A stretch of 64,000 bases of DNA, from positions 124,001 to 188,000 of the forward strand of contig NZ_VCNP01000040.1 in assembly GCF_006782915.1 (NCBI RefSeq). Direction: 5' to 3'. This document shows positions 1 to 8,999 of the stretch, one piece after another. The position numbers and the translations under genes were made by a program. Every line of letters starts with the position of its first letter. Position 1 is the stretch's first letter. This DNA is from Streptomyces calvus (GTDB lineage Bacteria; Actinomycetota; Actinomycetes; Streptomycetales; Streptomycetaceae). The notes under the pieces are model-generated. The model made no database searches, was not told where the DNA came from, and saw only the letters and a list, made by a program, of their open reading frames with translations.

Positions 1-1220
1 TAGATAACGGCGATTGTTACGACCAGAGGGATGGACCGGCCGTCCGGCGGCAGCATCAGGGCGGCCACTCCGGCGGCGCCGACGAACGCCACGTTGAACA
101 GGACGTCGTACACGGAGAAGATCCGGCCCCGGAAGCCGTCCTCGACGGCGGACTGGACGATGGTGTCCGTGGCGATCTTCGCGCCCTGGGTGATCAGCCC
201 CAGGACGAATGCACCGGCCAGCAGTGGGCCGGTGGCGAACGGCAGACCGAGCGCGGGCTCCAGCACCGCGGCCGCCAGGGCGCAGACCACGATCCAGCGG
301 CCCGGACCGAGCCGCCCGGCGGCCCAGGGCGTCATCACGGCAGCGGCGAAGAAGCCGGCGCCGGAAGCTCCCAACGCCAGCCCCAGCAGGGCGAGTCCCT
401 CGTCCGTGGTCGAGGTCAACGCGTACCGGCACAGCATCAGCAGCAGGACGAGCATGGCGCCGTAGCAGAACCGCATCAGCGCCATCGCGGTGAGCGCCCA
501 GGTGGCCTCCCGGCGCGGGGGCGAGGCCAGGTGCCGTACCGCCGCTCTCAGGTCGTGAACGGTGCCGGTGAGCGCCGTGGCGAGCCGGGGGTGCACCAAC
601 GCACGGTCGGGTCCGAGGAGTTCCTTCGCCATCCGCAGTGACGCCAGGGCCGCGCACAGGTACAGCCCGGCGCCGACGAGCACCACGGCCGCGTCGGAGT
701 CGGAGATGACCAGACGGACGACGAAGGCGACACCACCGCCCGCGGTCGCGGCGAGGGTTCCGGCGGTCGGCGACAGGGAGTTGGCCACGACGAGCCGCTC
801 GGCATCCACCACGCGCGGCAGGGCGGCCGACAGCCCGGCGAGGACGAAGCGGTTGACGCCGGTGACGCAGAGAGCGGCGACGAACAGCAGCCAGTCGGGA
901 ACCCGGCCGAGGATCAGCAGGGCGGTCACCGAGGCCATCAGCGCACGCAGCAGATTGCCGTAGAGGAAGACCTGGCGGCGGCGCCAGCGGTCCAGCAGGA
1001 CGCCGGCGAACGGGCCGACCACGGAGTAGGGGAGCAGCAGAACCGCCATCGCGGAGGCGATCGCCGCGGGCGACGTCTGTTTCTCGGGGGAGAAGACCAC
1101 GTAGGCGGCGAGCGCGACCTGAAAGACACCGTCGGCGCCCTGGGAGAGCAGCCGGACGGCGAGCAGGCGCCTGAAGCCCTGGAAACGCAGCAGAACGCGC
1201 AGGTCACGGACGACGGCCAT
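1..1220 (-). CDS. MFS transporter, C-terminus cut by window edge
   Basis: Reading the reverse strand from ATG at 1220 gives an open frame that runs off the left edge with no stop (about 406 residues visible). It is highly hydrophobic with regular membrane helices. It begins MAVVRDLRVLLRFQGFRRLL and soon contains a VGPFAGVLLDRWRRR segment, the basic helix2-3 loop typical of major facilitator proteins. It resembles the actinobacterial MFS exporters of the enterobactin-exporter or macrolide-efflux type, but substrate cannot be inferred. It lies 78 bp downstream of ino1 on the same strand, separated by a strong hairpin, so it is probably a separate transcription unit. Confidence 0.8.
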   Translation of the reverse strand, partial: MAVVRDLRVLLRFQGFRRLLAVRLLSQGADGVFQVALAAYVVFSPEKQTSPAAIASAMAVLLLPYSVVGPFAGVLLDRWRRRQVFLYGNLLRALMASVTALLILGRVPDWLLFVAALCVTGVNRFVLAGLSAALPRVVDAERLVVANSLSPTAGTLAATAGGGVAFVVRLVISDSDAAVVLVGAGLYLCAALASLRMAKELLGPDRALVHPRLATALTGTVHDLRAAVRHLASPPRREATWALTAMALMRFCYGAMLVLLLMLCRYALTSTTDEGLALLGLALGASGAGFFAAAVMTPWAAGRLGPGRWIVVCALAAAVLEPALGLPFATGPLLAGAFVLGLITQGAKIATDTIVQSAVEDGFRGRIFSVYDVLFNVAFVGAAGVAALMLPPDGRSIPLVVTIAVI

Positions 1221-1242
1221 GGGGCACAGCCTCACATATGAA

Positions 1243-1276
1243 GAGGGTCTCCGGGCCGTTCGACCCGGAGACCCTC
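1243..1276 (-). terminator. Hairpin terminator after ino1
   Basis: A perfect 13-bp inverted repeat (1243-1255 with 1264-1276, 8-nt loop) follows the ino1 stop on the reverse strand. It lacks a long T-run, as is common in Streptomyces. Confidence 0.75.
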
Positions 1277-1298
1277 AACTGCCCACAACGGGGAGGTC

Positions 1299-2381
1299 CT
1301 AGCGCTCGACCTCGCCCTTGATGAACTTCTCGACGTTCTCCCGGGCCTCGTCGTCGAAGTACTGCACCGGCGGGGACTTCATGAAGTACGAGGACGCCGA
1401 GAGGATCGGGCCGCCGATGCCCCGGTCCTTGGCGATCTTCGCGGCACGCAGGGCGTCGATGATGACACCGGCGGAGTTCGGGGAGTCCCAGACCTCGAGC
1501 TTGTACTCCAGGTTCAGCGGGACGTCACCGAAGGCGCGGCCCTCGAGACGGACGTAGGCCCACTTGCGGTCGTCCAGCCAGGCGACGTAGTCGGAGGGAC
1601 CGATGTGGACGTTCTTCTCGCCGAGCTCCCGGTCGGGGATCTGCGAGGTGACGGCCTGCGTCTTGGAGATCTTCTTGGACTCGAGGCGGTCACGCTCGAG
1701 CATGTTCTTGAAGTCCATGTTGCCGCCGACGTTCAACTGCATCGTGCGGTCCAGGACGACACCGCGGTCCTCGAACAGCTTCGCCATGACGCGGTGCGTG
1801 ATGGTGGCGCCGACCTGGGACTTGATGTCGTCACCGACGATCGGCACGCCGGCCTCGGTGAACTTGTCCGCCCACTCCTTGGTGCCGGCGATGAAGACCG
1901 GGAGGGCGTTGACGAAGGCGACCTTGGCGTCGATGGCGCACTGGGCGTAGAACTTCGCCGCGTCCTCGGAGCCGACGGGCAGGTAGCAGACGAGGACGTC
2001 GACCTGCTTGTCCTTGAGGACCTGGACGACGTCGACCGGCTCCTCGGCGGACTCCTCGATGGTCTCGCGGTAGTACTTGCCGAGACCGTCGAGGGTGTGG
2101 CCGCGCTGGACCGTCACACCGGTGCTGGGGACGTCGCAGATCTTGATGGTGTTGTTCTCGGAGGCGCCGATGGCGTCCGCGAGGTCGAGACCGACCTTCT
2201 TGGCGTCCACGTCGAAGGCGGCGACGAACTCGACGTCGCCCACGTGGTAGTCGCCGAACTGGACGTGCATCAGGCCCGGCACCTTGGACGCCGCGTCGGC
2301 GTCCTTGTAGTACTCGACTCCCTGTACCAGCGATGCGGCGCAGTTGCCCACACCGACGATGGCTACGCGAACCGAACCCAT
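1299..2381 (-). CDS. ino1: Myo-inositol-1-phosphate synthase (Ino1)
   Basis: The 360-residue protein starts MGSVRVAIVGVGNCAASL, with the NAD-binding GVGN loop at residues 10-13. Conserved synthase segments follow (LNVGGNMDF, KKISKTQAV, GPSDYVAWL). It converts glucose-6-phosphate to inositol-1-phosphate in the cytoplasm, feeding phosphatidylinositol and mycothiol synthesis. The ATG at 2381 is preferred: it has a GGAG-type ribosome site and starts directly on the conserved N-terminus, whereas an in-frame extension to 2432 would run into padR. padR ends 47 bp upstream on the same strand, so the two are probably one operon controlled at the padR operator (3186-3206). Confidence 0.95.
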   Translation of the reverse strand: MGSVRVAIVGVGNCAASLVQGVEYYKDADAASKVPGLMHVQFGDYHVGDVEFVAAFDVDAKKVGLDLADAIGASENNTIKICDVPSTGVTVQRGHTLDGLGKYYRETIEESAEEPVDVVQVLKDKQVDVLVCYLPVGSEDAAKFYAQCAIDAKVAFVNALPVFIAGTKEWADKFTEAGVPIVGDDIKSQVGATITHRVMAKLFEDRGVVLDRTMQLNVGGNMDFKNMLERDRLESKKISKTQAVTSQIPDRELGEKNVHIGPSDYVAWLDDRKWAYVRLEGRAFGDVPLNLEYKLEVWDSPNSAGVIIDALRAAKIAKDRGIGGPILSASSYFMKSPPVQYFDDEARENVEKFIKGEVER

Positions 2382-2428
2382 TCCGGTTGCTCCCTGTGTG
2401 TACGAGTGAGGCCGCCCTTCGGCGGGAC

Positions 2429-3112
2429 TCACGTGGCGGTGTCGTCGGGCGTATCCGGCCGGGGTTCGTCCCCGGACCGGGGCAGGCCGCCCGTCGCTCC
2501 AGATGTGGTGTCCTGCTGAGCGGACCCTCCGCGGGCGGACCCCTTCAGGTCCCGCCCGGCCCGCTCGCTCTCGATGAGCTCGTTCAGCCAGCGCACTTCG
2601 CGCTCCACGGACTCCATCCCGTGGCGCTGGAGCTCAAGCGTGTAGTCGTCGAGGCGCTCCCGGGTCCGGGCCAGGGAGGCGCGCATCTTCTCGAGGCGCT
2701 CCTCCAGCCGGCTGCGGCGGCCCTCGAGCACGCGCATGCGTACGTCGCGCGACGTCTGCCCGAAGAAGGCGAAGCGCGCGGCGAAGGTCTCGTCCTCGTA
2801 CGCGTCCGGTCCCGTCTGGGAGAGCAGCTGCTCGAAGTGCTCCTTACCCTCCGCCGTCAACCGGTAGACGATCTTGGCGCGGCGCCCCGCGAGCGGAGCG
2901 GCGAGGGCGTCCTCGGTGGTGTTCCCCGGTTCCTCGATCAACCAGCCGTTTGCGACCAGCGTCTTGAGGCAGGGGTAAAGCGTCCCGTAGCTGAACGCTC
3001 GGAACACACCCAGTGACGTGTTGAGCCGCTTGCGCAGCTCGTAGCCGTGCATCGGGGACTCGCGGAGCAGGCCGAGTACGGCGAACTCGAGGATGCCGGA
3101 ACGCCGGCTCAT
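2429..3112 (-). CDS. PadR-family transcriptional regulator
   Basis: The 227-residue protein begins MSRRSGILEFAVLGLLRESP and continues MHGYELRKRL, the signature of the PadR winged-helix domain (about residues 5-85). A charged coiled-coil C-terminal half with many Arg/Glu residues (about 110-190) is typical of dimerising PadR proteins. The start at 3112 has a GAGGAGG ribosome site; longer in-frame starts would lie across the palindromic operator. PadR proteins are usually autorepressors responding to small molecules. Here the gene precedes ino1 in the same direction, so it likely controls inositol/mycothiol supply. The effector is unknown. Confidence 0.9.
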   Translation of the reverse strand: MSRRSGILEFAVLGLLRESPMHGYELRKRLNTSLGVFRAFSYGTLYPCLKTLVANGWLIEEPGNTTEDALAAPLAGRRAKIVYRLTAEGKEHFEQLLSQTGPDAYEDETFAARFAFFGQTSRDVRMRVLEGRRSRLEERLEKMRASLARTRERLDDYTLELQRHGMESVEREVRWLNELIESERAGRDLKGSARGGSAQQDTTSGATGGLPRSGDEPRPDTPDDTAT

Positions 3113-3185
3113 GGTCGCCTCCTCTCTGCCGCGGTCGTGCCGTGACGGGCTCGTCCCCAGCTCGTCGCCGTCTTTATGCCGAGCT

Positions 3186-3206
3186 GATGTATCGACTCGA
3201 TACATC
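3186..3206. promoter_or_regulatory. Palindromic operator upstream of padR-ino1
   Basis: A perfect inverted repeat: half-site GATGTATCGA, a central C, then TCGATACATC. It lies 74 bp upstream of the padR start, in the expected promoter region. Size, symmetry and ATGTAT/ATACAT arms fit PadR-type autoregulatory operators. Binding by the adjacent PadR is inferred. Confidence 0.7.
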
Positions 3207-3508
3207 AAGACGATAGATCGGCGTTCCGGGTGCGACAAGAGGGCGGAGGGTGAACGGGATCACATCACCGTTTCATCGAGAGCAAGTTGCCTGATTTGAG
3301 GTGAACTTCTGTGCTCGGCGGGTTTTGGCGGTGCGTAGTCTGTGCGCCATGCACACCACCGGGAACCACGTGACGCCTGAGGGCGTCCTTGTCCCCGGTG
3401 TAGTACGGGTGAATGCGGATACCGCCGCATCCGTACTTCGGGGGGACCGGAAACCAGCCGCCGTTTCCAGGCGCGCAAGGGTGCGCCTGCCCGAGGAGTA
3501 GTCGTTCG

Positions 3509-6115
3509 ATGAGCGAGCACCGTCGCAAACCGCCGCAGCCGCAGGGAGGCGGACGTGCCGCGGCCCGACGCGGCCAGTCCGGCTCGTCCTCCGGCCGCCG
3601 CGCGGCTCCGCGAGGCGCCACCGGGTCTCCGTCCCATTCGCCTGGGGCGGGCTCCCGCGGCTCGGGGGGTGAGGAACGCACGTACGGCAGCCGTGCCGAG
3701 GCACGGCGCGCGGCACAGAGAGGCGGCGGCCGCAGGGCGGCCGGGCCCGGCCGCGGCCGAGGACGCGCGGCTCCTCCTGGCAAGAAGCGGATCATCGACT
3801 ATCCGCGCCACGACAAGGACGGGTGGAAGCGCTGGCTGCCGTCCTGGCGGCTCGTGTCCGGGCTGTTCCTGGCGTTCTTCGGCAGCTTGGTCGCCGTGGC
3901 CGGCATCGGCTACGCCATGGTGGGCGTGCCCACCGAGGAGAACGCCATGGCGTTGTCCGAGAACAACGTCTACTACTGGGCCGACGGCACGCAGATGGTT
4001 GCCACCGGCAGTGGGCAGAACCGGCAGAACGTCACGATCGACCGCATCCCCGAGGCCATGCAGTGGGCGGTGATCTCCGCCGAGAACAAGAGCTTCTACC
4101 AGGACTCGGGCATCGACCCCTCGGGCATCGCCCGGGCGCTGGCCAACATGGCACGGGGTGGTGACACACAGGGTGGTTCGACGATCACCCAGCAGTTCGT
4201 GAAGAACACCTACCTGAGCCAGGAACAGACGATCGGCCGTAAGTTCAAGGAGATGTTCATCTCGATCAAGGTGGGCACCAAGCTCTCCAAGAAGGATATT
4301 CTCCAGGGCTACCTCAACACCTCGTACTACGGCCGGGGCGCCTACGGCATCCAGGCCGCCGCCCAGACCTACTACGGCAGGGACGCGGTCGACCTCACGC
4401 CCAGCCAGTGCGCCTTCCTCGCCGCGCTGCTGAAGGGCCCGACGTACTACGACCCCGCGGGCAACCAGAGCCTCGACTCCTCGGCCACGCCCGAGGCGAA
4501 CCGTGAGCGCTCCGAGGAGCGCTGGGGCTGGATCCTCGAGCAGATGCACAACGACGGGCACCTCTCGAGCGCCGAGTACCAGGAGGCGACCAAGGAGTAC
4601 CCCATGCCTCAGGGGCGCAAGGCGACCAAGGGCATGACCGGCCAGATCAGCTACCTCGTGGACACGGCCAAGCGGTACGTGCTGAAGAACTCCGACATCA
4701 CGGAGGCCCAGTTCGACCAGGGCGGCTACCAGATCTACACGACCTTCGAGAAGTCCCAGGTCGAGGCGCTGTCGGCGGCCGTGAAGAAGGTCGAGAAGGA
4801 GAAGATCGACCCCGAGAAGCGGGAGCTGGACAAGCACGTCCAGTTCGGTGCCGCGTCGGTGCGGCCCAACGACGGCGCGATCGTCGCCCTCTACGGCGGA
4901 GCCGGTTACGAGAAGGGCCACTTCAACAACAACGCCGACACCTCGGGTGTCCCCGTCGGTTCGACGTGGAAGCCGTTCGTGCTGGCCGCCGCGATGGAGC
5001 ACGGCACGTACAAGACCAACGGCGTGGGCGTCTCGCCGATGAGCAAGTACAACGGTGACGACCACCTGAAGATCCGGAACAACGACGGCTCCTACGTCCT
5101 CAAGAAGGACAACACGCCCTTCTACCAGGAGAACGAGAGCGACTACCCCTGGGGCTACATCACCCTGCACAAGGCGATGGAGCAGTCCGTCAACACCCCC
5201 TTCGTCCAGCTCGGCATGGACGTGGGGATGAGGAACGTGGCGGACGTCGCCGAGAAGTCCGGCATCCTGAAGGACAGCTTCGCCGGACTGAACGCCTCGT
5301 TCGCCCTGGGTACGTCGACCCCCAGCGCGATCCGCATGGCGGACGCCTACGCGACCTTCGCGGCGTCCGGCAAGCAGGCCGACCCGTACTCGGTCACCGC
5401 GGTCAAGCACAAGGGGTCGGAGCTGCCCGGCTTCGAGAAGCCGCAGGTGAAGCAGGCGATGCCGGAGAACGTGGCGCACAACGTCACCGAGGTCCTCGAG
5501 AACGTGATCAAGAACGGTACCGGTAAGAACGCGCTGGAACTGGGACGTACGGCCGCCGGCAAGACGGGTACCACCGACGAGAACAAGTCGGCGTGGTTCG
5601 TCGGCTACACCCAGCAGCTCTCGACCTCGGTCGCGATGTTCCGTGAGGACCCCAAGAGCCACAAGCTGCTCTCCATGAACGGCACCGCGGGTGAGGACTC
5701 CATCCACGGTGGTGACGTCCCCACGGAGGTGTGGACCGAGTACATGAAGGTCGCGCTGAAGGGCAAGCCGGACCCCGGCTTCCCCGAGGCAGAGGAGATC
5801 GGTGAGATCGCGGACGGGATCGGCGTGCCGTCCCCGAGCCCGAGCATCACGGAGACCGAGGAGGCGACTCCGTCGACCTCTCCGACGCCCACCGAGAGCG
5901 AGACCACTCCGACGCCCACCGAGAGCACCACCTGTGAGCCGTTCGACTTCGGCTGTGAGGACGGTGAGGAGACGGGTGGCACCGGTCCCGGTGGCGCGGA
6001 CACCGGTGGCACGGACGGAGGGGCGAGCAGCTCACCGAATCCGACGGAAAGCGGTGACCCCGGCAACAGCAACGGGAACGGCAACGGAGGGATCTTCGGA
6101 GGCCCGGGCGGATAG
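3509..6115 (+). CDS. Class A penicillin-binding protein (transglycosylase/transpeptidase)
   Basis: The 868-residue bifunctional peptidoglycan synthase uses an ATG at 3509 with GAGGAG just upstream. It has a very basic Arg/Gly-rich cytoplasmic tail (1-110), one membrane anchor (about 115-138), a GT51 glycosyltransferase domain (about 165-350, GGSTITQQFVKN) and a transpeptidase domain with STWK (Ser485-Lys488), SVN and KTGT. The C-terminus is a Thr/Pro/Glu then Gly/Asn-rich extracellular tail with two cysteines (CEPFDFGC). Oddly, GT51 motif 1 reads AENKSFYQDSGID: the first Glu is kept, but the usual Asp and His are Asn and Asp. It acts outside the membrane in wall synthesis. Convergence of family motifs makes the call secure; the specific growth stage is unknown. 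Confidence 0.93.
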   Translation: MSEHRRKPPQPQGGGRAAARRGQSGSSSGRRAAPRGATGSPSHSPGAGSRGSGGEERTYGSRAEARRAAQRGGGRRAAGPGRGRGRAAPPGKKRIIDYPRHDKDGWKRWLPSWRLVSGLFLAFFGSLVAVAGIGYAMVGVPTEENAMALSENNVYYWADGTQMVATGSGQNRQNVTIDRIPEAMQWAVISAENKSFYQDSGIDPSGIARALANMARGGDTQGGSTITQQFVKNTYLSQEQTIGRKFKEMFISIKVGTKLSKKDILQGYLNTSYYGRGAYGIQAAAQTYYGRDAVDLTPSQCAFLAALLKGPTYYDPAGNQSLDSSATPEANRERSEERWGWILEQMHNDGHLSSAEYQEATKEYPMPQGRKATKGMTGQISYLVDTAKRYVLKNSDITEAQFDQGGYQIYTTFEKSQVEALSAAVKKVEKEKIDPEKRELDKHVQFGAASVRPNDGAIVALYGGAGYEKGHFNNNADTSGVPVGSTWKPFVLAAAMEHGTYKTNGVGVSPMSKYNGDDHLKIRNNDGSYVLKKDNTPFYQENESDYPWGYITLHKAMEQSVNTPFVQLGMDVGMRNVADVAEKSGILKDSFAGLNASFALGTSTPSAIRMADAYATFAASGKQADPYSVTAVKHKGSELPGFEKPQVKQAMPENVAHNVTEVLENVIKNGTGKNALELGRTAAGKTGTTDENKSAWFVGYTQQLSTSVAMFREDPKSHKLLSMNGTAGEDSIHGGDVPTEVWTEYMKVALKGKPDPGFPEAEEIGEIADGIGVPSPSPSITETEEATPSTSPTPTESETTPTPTESTTCEPFDFGCEDGEETGGTGPGGADTGGTDGGASSSPNPTESGDPGNSNGNGNGGIFGGPGG

Positions 6116-6138
6116 CCGCCCCGCCGCCCGGCTTGGGT

Positions 6139-6152
6139 GTTTCACGTGAAAC
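6139..6152. other. parS: parS site (exact)
   Basis: GTTTCACGTGAAAC, the 14-bp palindrome bound by ParB in Streptomyces, flanked by T and A. It sits between the PBP gene and the next gene. Confidence 0.9.
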
Positions 6153-6222
6153 ATGGGCCGCCGTACCCACGGGTGCGGCGGCCCTCGGCATGTCTCCGGC
6201 CATGTACGGCAGGATGTGCGGC

Positions 6223-7722
6223 ATGGCCACTGGAGAATCGACGCGAGCAAGCGTCCATGAGCCGGAGCCGGTGCGGCCGACCCATGAGGACCGGGTCGCC
6301 GCGGCCGGCAGCGAGCTGATCGGCGGCCCGCTCGGGCGGCACGCCCTGCTCGGCGCGTCCTGGTGGACGCCGGTGCGAGTGATCGCCCTCGTGGCGATCG
6401 GGATGTTCGCCCTCGGCCTGGTCCAGAAGGCGCCCTGCTACAACGGCGCCTGGTTCTTCGGCGCCAGTTCCCAGTACACGCACGCGTGCTACTCGGACAT
6501 CCCGCACCTGTACCAGGGACGCGGCTTCGCCGACGGTCTGGTGCCCTATTTCGACCGGCTCTCCGGGGACATGGAGTACCTCGAGTACCCGGTGCTGACC
6601 GGCCTGTTCATGGAGACCGCCGCCTGGCTCACTCCCGGCAGCGGCACCATCCAGTACCAGGAGCAGTGGTACTGGATGGTCAACGCGGGGATGCTCATGG
6701 TGTGCGCGGCCGTCATCGCCGTCTGCGTGACCCGTACGCACGCCAGGCGGCCCTGGGACGGCCTGCTGGTCGCACTGGCGCCGGCCCTGGCGCTCACCGC
6801 GACCATCAACTGGGACCTGCTGGCGGTCGCTCTGACGGCCGCCGCGATGCTGATGTGGTCGCGCGGGCGTCCCCTCGCCTTCGGTGTCCTCCTCGGGCTG
6901 GCCACGGCCGCGAAGCTCTATCCCGTGCTGCTGCTCGGACCGCTGCTGGTGCTGTGCTGGCGCGCCGGACGGTGGCGCGCGTACGGCAAGGCCCTGGCCG
7001 GCGCGGTCGTCGCCTGGCTCGTCGTGAACGGGCCCGTGATGCTGTTCGCGTTCGACGGCTGGTCGAAGTTCTATAGGTTCAGCCAGGAGCGGGGCGTCGA
7101 CTTCGGATCGTTCTGGCTGATCCTGGCGCAGAACTCGGACGACCCGCTGAGCACCGACACGGTCAACACGTTCGCCACGCTGCTGATGTTGCTGTGCTGT
7201 GCGGGCGTCGCGGCGCTCGTGCTGATGGCGCCGCGCCGGCCGCGCTTCGCCCAGCTCGCGTTCCTGATCGTCGCGGCGTTCATCCTCACCAACAAGGTCT
7301 ACTCACCGCAGTACGTCCTGTGGCTGGTGCCGTTGGCGGTCCTCGCCCGGCCCAGGTGGCGGGACTTCCTCGTCTGGCAGGCCTGCGAGGTGGCGTACTT
7401 CCTGGGCATCTGGATGTATCTCGCCTACACGACCAGCGGGGACGCCCACAAGGGCCTGCCCGCCGACGGTTACCACTGGGCCATTGCCGTGCATCTGCTC
7501 GGGACGCTCTACCTGTGCGCCGTGGTCGTGCGCGACATCCTGATGCCGGAGCGGGACCCGGTGCGCCAGTCCGGTGACGACGACCCGTCGGGCGGGGTGC
7601 TCGACGGAGCCGACGACGTCTTCGTGCTCGGACCCGCGGCTCGTCCCGCGCGCCACGCGGCCCACTTCGAGGGGCCGCGCGTCGAATGGGGCAGGGCGGG
7701 GGTCACCGGCGGTTCTCTCTGA
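6223..7722 (+). CDS. GT87-like polyprenyl-sugar-dependent membrane glycosyltransferase
   Basis: The 499-residue protein is strongly hydrophobic with about 10-12 membrane helices. It has an extracytoplasmic first loop carrying acidic and aromatic residues (YSDIPHLY, FDRLSGDMEYLEYP) and the NKVYSPQYVLWL segment near helix 9-10, features of the GT-C fold family GT87/DUF2029 (mycobacterial mannosyltransferase relatives). I chose ATG 6223, which has an AGGA-type site, although in-frame starts exist upstream and one lies on the parS site. Its location beside a PBP suggests a cell-envelope sugar transfer role, but donor and acceptor are unknown. The C-terminal 70 residues are an acidic cytoplasmic tail. 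Confidence 0.75.
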   Translation: MATGESTRASVHEPEPVRPTHEDRVAAAGSELIGGPLGRHALLGASWWTPVRVIALVAIGMFALGLVQKAPCYNGAWFFGASSQYTHACYSDIPHLYQGRGFADGLVPYFDRLSGDMEYLEYPVLTGLFMETAAWLTPGSGTIQYQEQWYWMVNAGMLMVCAAVIAVCVTRTHARRPWDGLLVALAPALALTATINWDLLAVALTAAAMLMWSRGRPLAFGVLLGLATAAKLYPVLLLGPLLVLCWRAGRWRAYGKALAGAVVAWLVVNGPVMLFAFDGWSKFYRFSQERGVDFGSFWLILAQNSDDPLSTDTVNTFATLLMLLCCAGVAALVLMAPRRPRFAQLAFLIVAAFILTNKVYSPQYVLWLVPLAVLARPRWRDFLVWQACEVAYFLGIWMYLAYTTSGDAHKGLPADGYHWAIAVHLLGTLYLCAVVVRDILMPERDPVRQSGDDDPSGGVLDGADDVFVLGPAARPARHAAHFEGPRVEWGRAGVTGGSL

Positions 7723-7760
7723 GCGAACGCCACGGCGACCGCCGGGACACGGCGGCTTCG

Positions 7761-7812
7761 GCGCAGCGGAAGGGCCGTACACGGGTCGCCGTGTACGGCC
7801 CTTCCGCTGCGC
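7761..7812. terminator. Very strong bidirectional terminator hairpin
   Basis: A perfect 24-bp stem (7761-7784 with 7789-7812) closes a GTCG tetraloop between the convergent glycosyltransferase and racemase genes. It should stop transcripts from both sides. Confidence 0.9.
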
Positions 7813-7883
7813 TGTGGGCGCTGCCGGGTGGAGCGAGCGCCGGTGCGGGAGGAGCGGGGCGTCTCAGCCGCTTCCGACGCCGC

Positions 7884-8915
7884 TCAGCGGTCGACGAGGC
7901 GGTCGAACTGCGTGGTGGTGTGCCGGAGGTGGGCCACCAACTCCTCGCCGACCTTCGGCTCCGGCGCGTCCGAGGGCACGAACAGGATCGACACCTGCAT
8001 GTGCGGAGGCTCGGCGAACCAGCGCTGCTTGCCGCCCCAGACGAACGGCGAGAGGTTCCTGTTCACCGTGGCGAGGCCGGCCCGGGCGACGCCCTTGGCA
8101 CGCGGCATGACCCCGTGCAGCGCCTTGGGCGCCTCCAGGCCCACTCCGTGCGACGTTCCGCCCGCCACGACCACCAGATAGCCGTCGGAGGCGGCCTTCT
8201 GCTGCCGGTAGCCGAACCGCTCCCCCTTGGCGACGCGTGTGACGTCCAGGACCGCGCCCCGGTACTCGGTGGCCTCGTGGTCCCCCAGCCACAGCCGGGT
8301 GCCGATCCGGGCGCGGAAACGGGTCTGCGGGAACTGCTGCTGCAGCCGGGCGAGTTCGTCGGCCTTGAGGTGGCTCACGAACATCGTGTGCAGCGGGAGG
8401 CGGGCCGCCCGCAGACGGTCCATCCAGCCGATGACCTCCTCGACGGCGTCCGAGCCGTCGGTGCGGTCCAGCGGCAGGTGGATGGCGAAGCCCTCCAGCC
8501 GGACGTTCTCTATCGCGGCGTGCAGCTGGGCAAGGTCCTGCTCGCCGATGCCGTGCCGCTTCATCGAGGACATCACCTCGATGACGACGCGGGCACCGAC
8601 CAGGCCGTACACGCCGTCGACCGACGACACCGAGCGGATGACCCGGTCGGGCAGCGGCACGGGCTCCTCACCGCGCCGGTACGGCGTCAGCACCAGCAGG
8701 TCGCCGCCGAACCAGTCCTTGATCCGGGCGGCCTCGTACGTCGTGCCGACCGCGAGGACGTCCGAGCCCAGCCGTGTGGCCTCCTCGGCCAGCCGCTCGT
8801 GGCCGAAGCCGTAGCCGTTGCCCTTGCAGACGGGGACGAGTCCCGGGAACTGCTCCTGCACGTGCTTGTGATGCGCCCGCCAGCGCGCGGTGTCGACGTA
8901 GAGCGTGAGCGCCAT
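7884..8915 (-). CDS. Alanine racemase-like PLP protein (fold type III)
   Basis: The 343-residue protein has the PLP-binding motif of alanine racemases near the N-terminus (VCKGNGYGFGH, Lys30). A TIM-barrel pattern with segments such as RIGTRLWLGD corresponds to the racemase substrate/PLP phosphate region. The second domain differs from canonical Alr, so racemase activity on Ala is plausible but not certain. It starts 84 bp downstream of femX on the same strand. Together they look like a wall-precursor unit: FemX adds the bridge residue, and this protein may supply or recycle a D-amino acid. It does not look truncated. Confidence 0.75.
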   Translation of the reverse strand: MALTLYVDTARWRAHHKHVQEQFPGLVPVCKGNGYGFGHERLAEEATRLGSDVLAVGTTYEAARIKDWFGGDLLVLTPYRRGEEPVPLPDRVIRSVSSVDGVYGLVGARVVIEVMSSMKRHGIGEQDLAQLHAAIENVRLEGFAIHLPLDRTDGSDAVEEVIGWMDRLRAARLPLHTMFVSHLKADELARLQQQFPQTRFRARIGTRLWLGDHEATEYRGAVLDVTRVAKGERFGYRQQKAASDGYLVVVAGGTSHGVGLEAPKALHGVMPRAKGVARAGLATVNRNLSPFVWGGKQRWFAEPPHMQVSILFVPSDAPEPKVGEELVAHLRHTTTQFDRLVDR

Positions 8916-8999
8916 GGCCGGACCTGGAACCTTTCTCGTGGCTGCGGAGTGTCGGAGGTAAGAGAGCTGACGAAGCCGTCGGAACGACGGAGACCGGGC

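Noticed and set aside
3260..5707. Long open frame antisense to the PBP gene
   Set aside because: High GC creates long open antisense frames. It lacks family motifs and lies opposite a secure gene.
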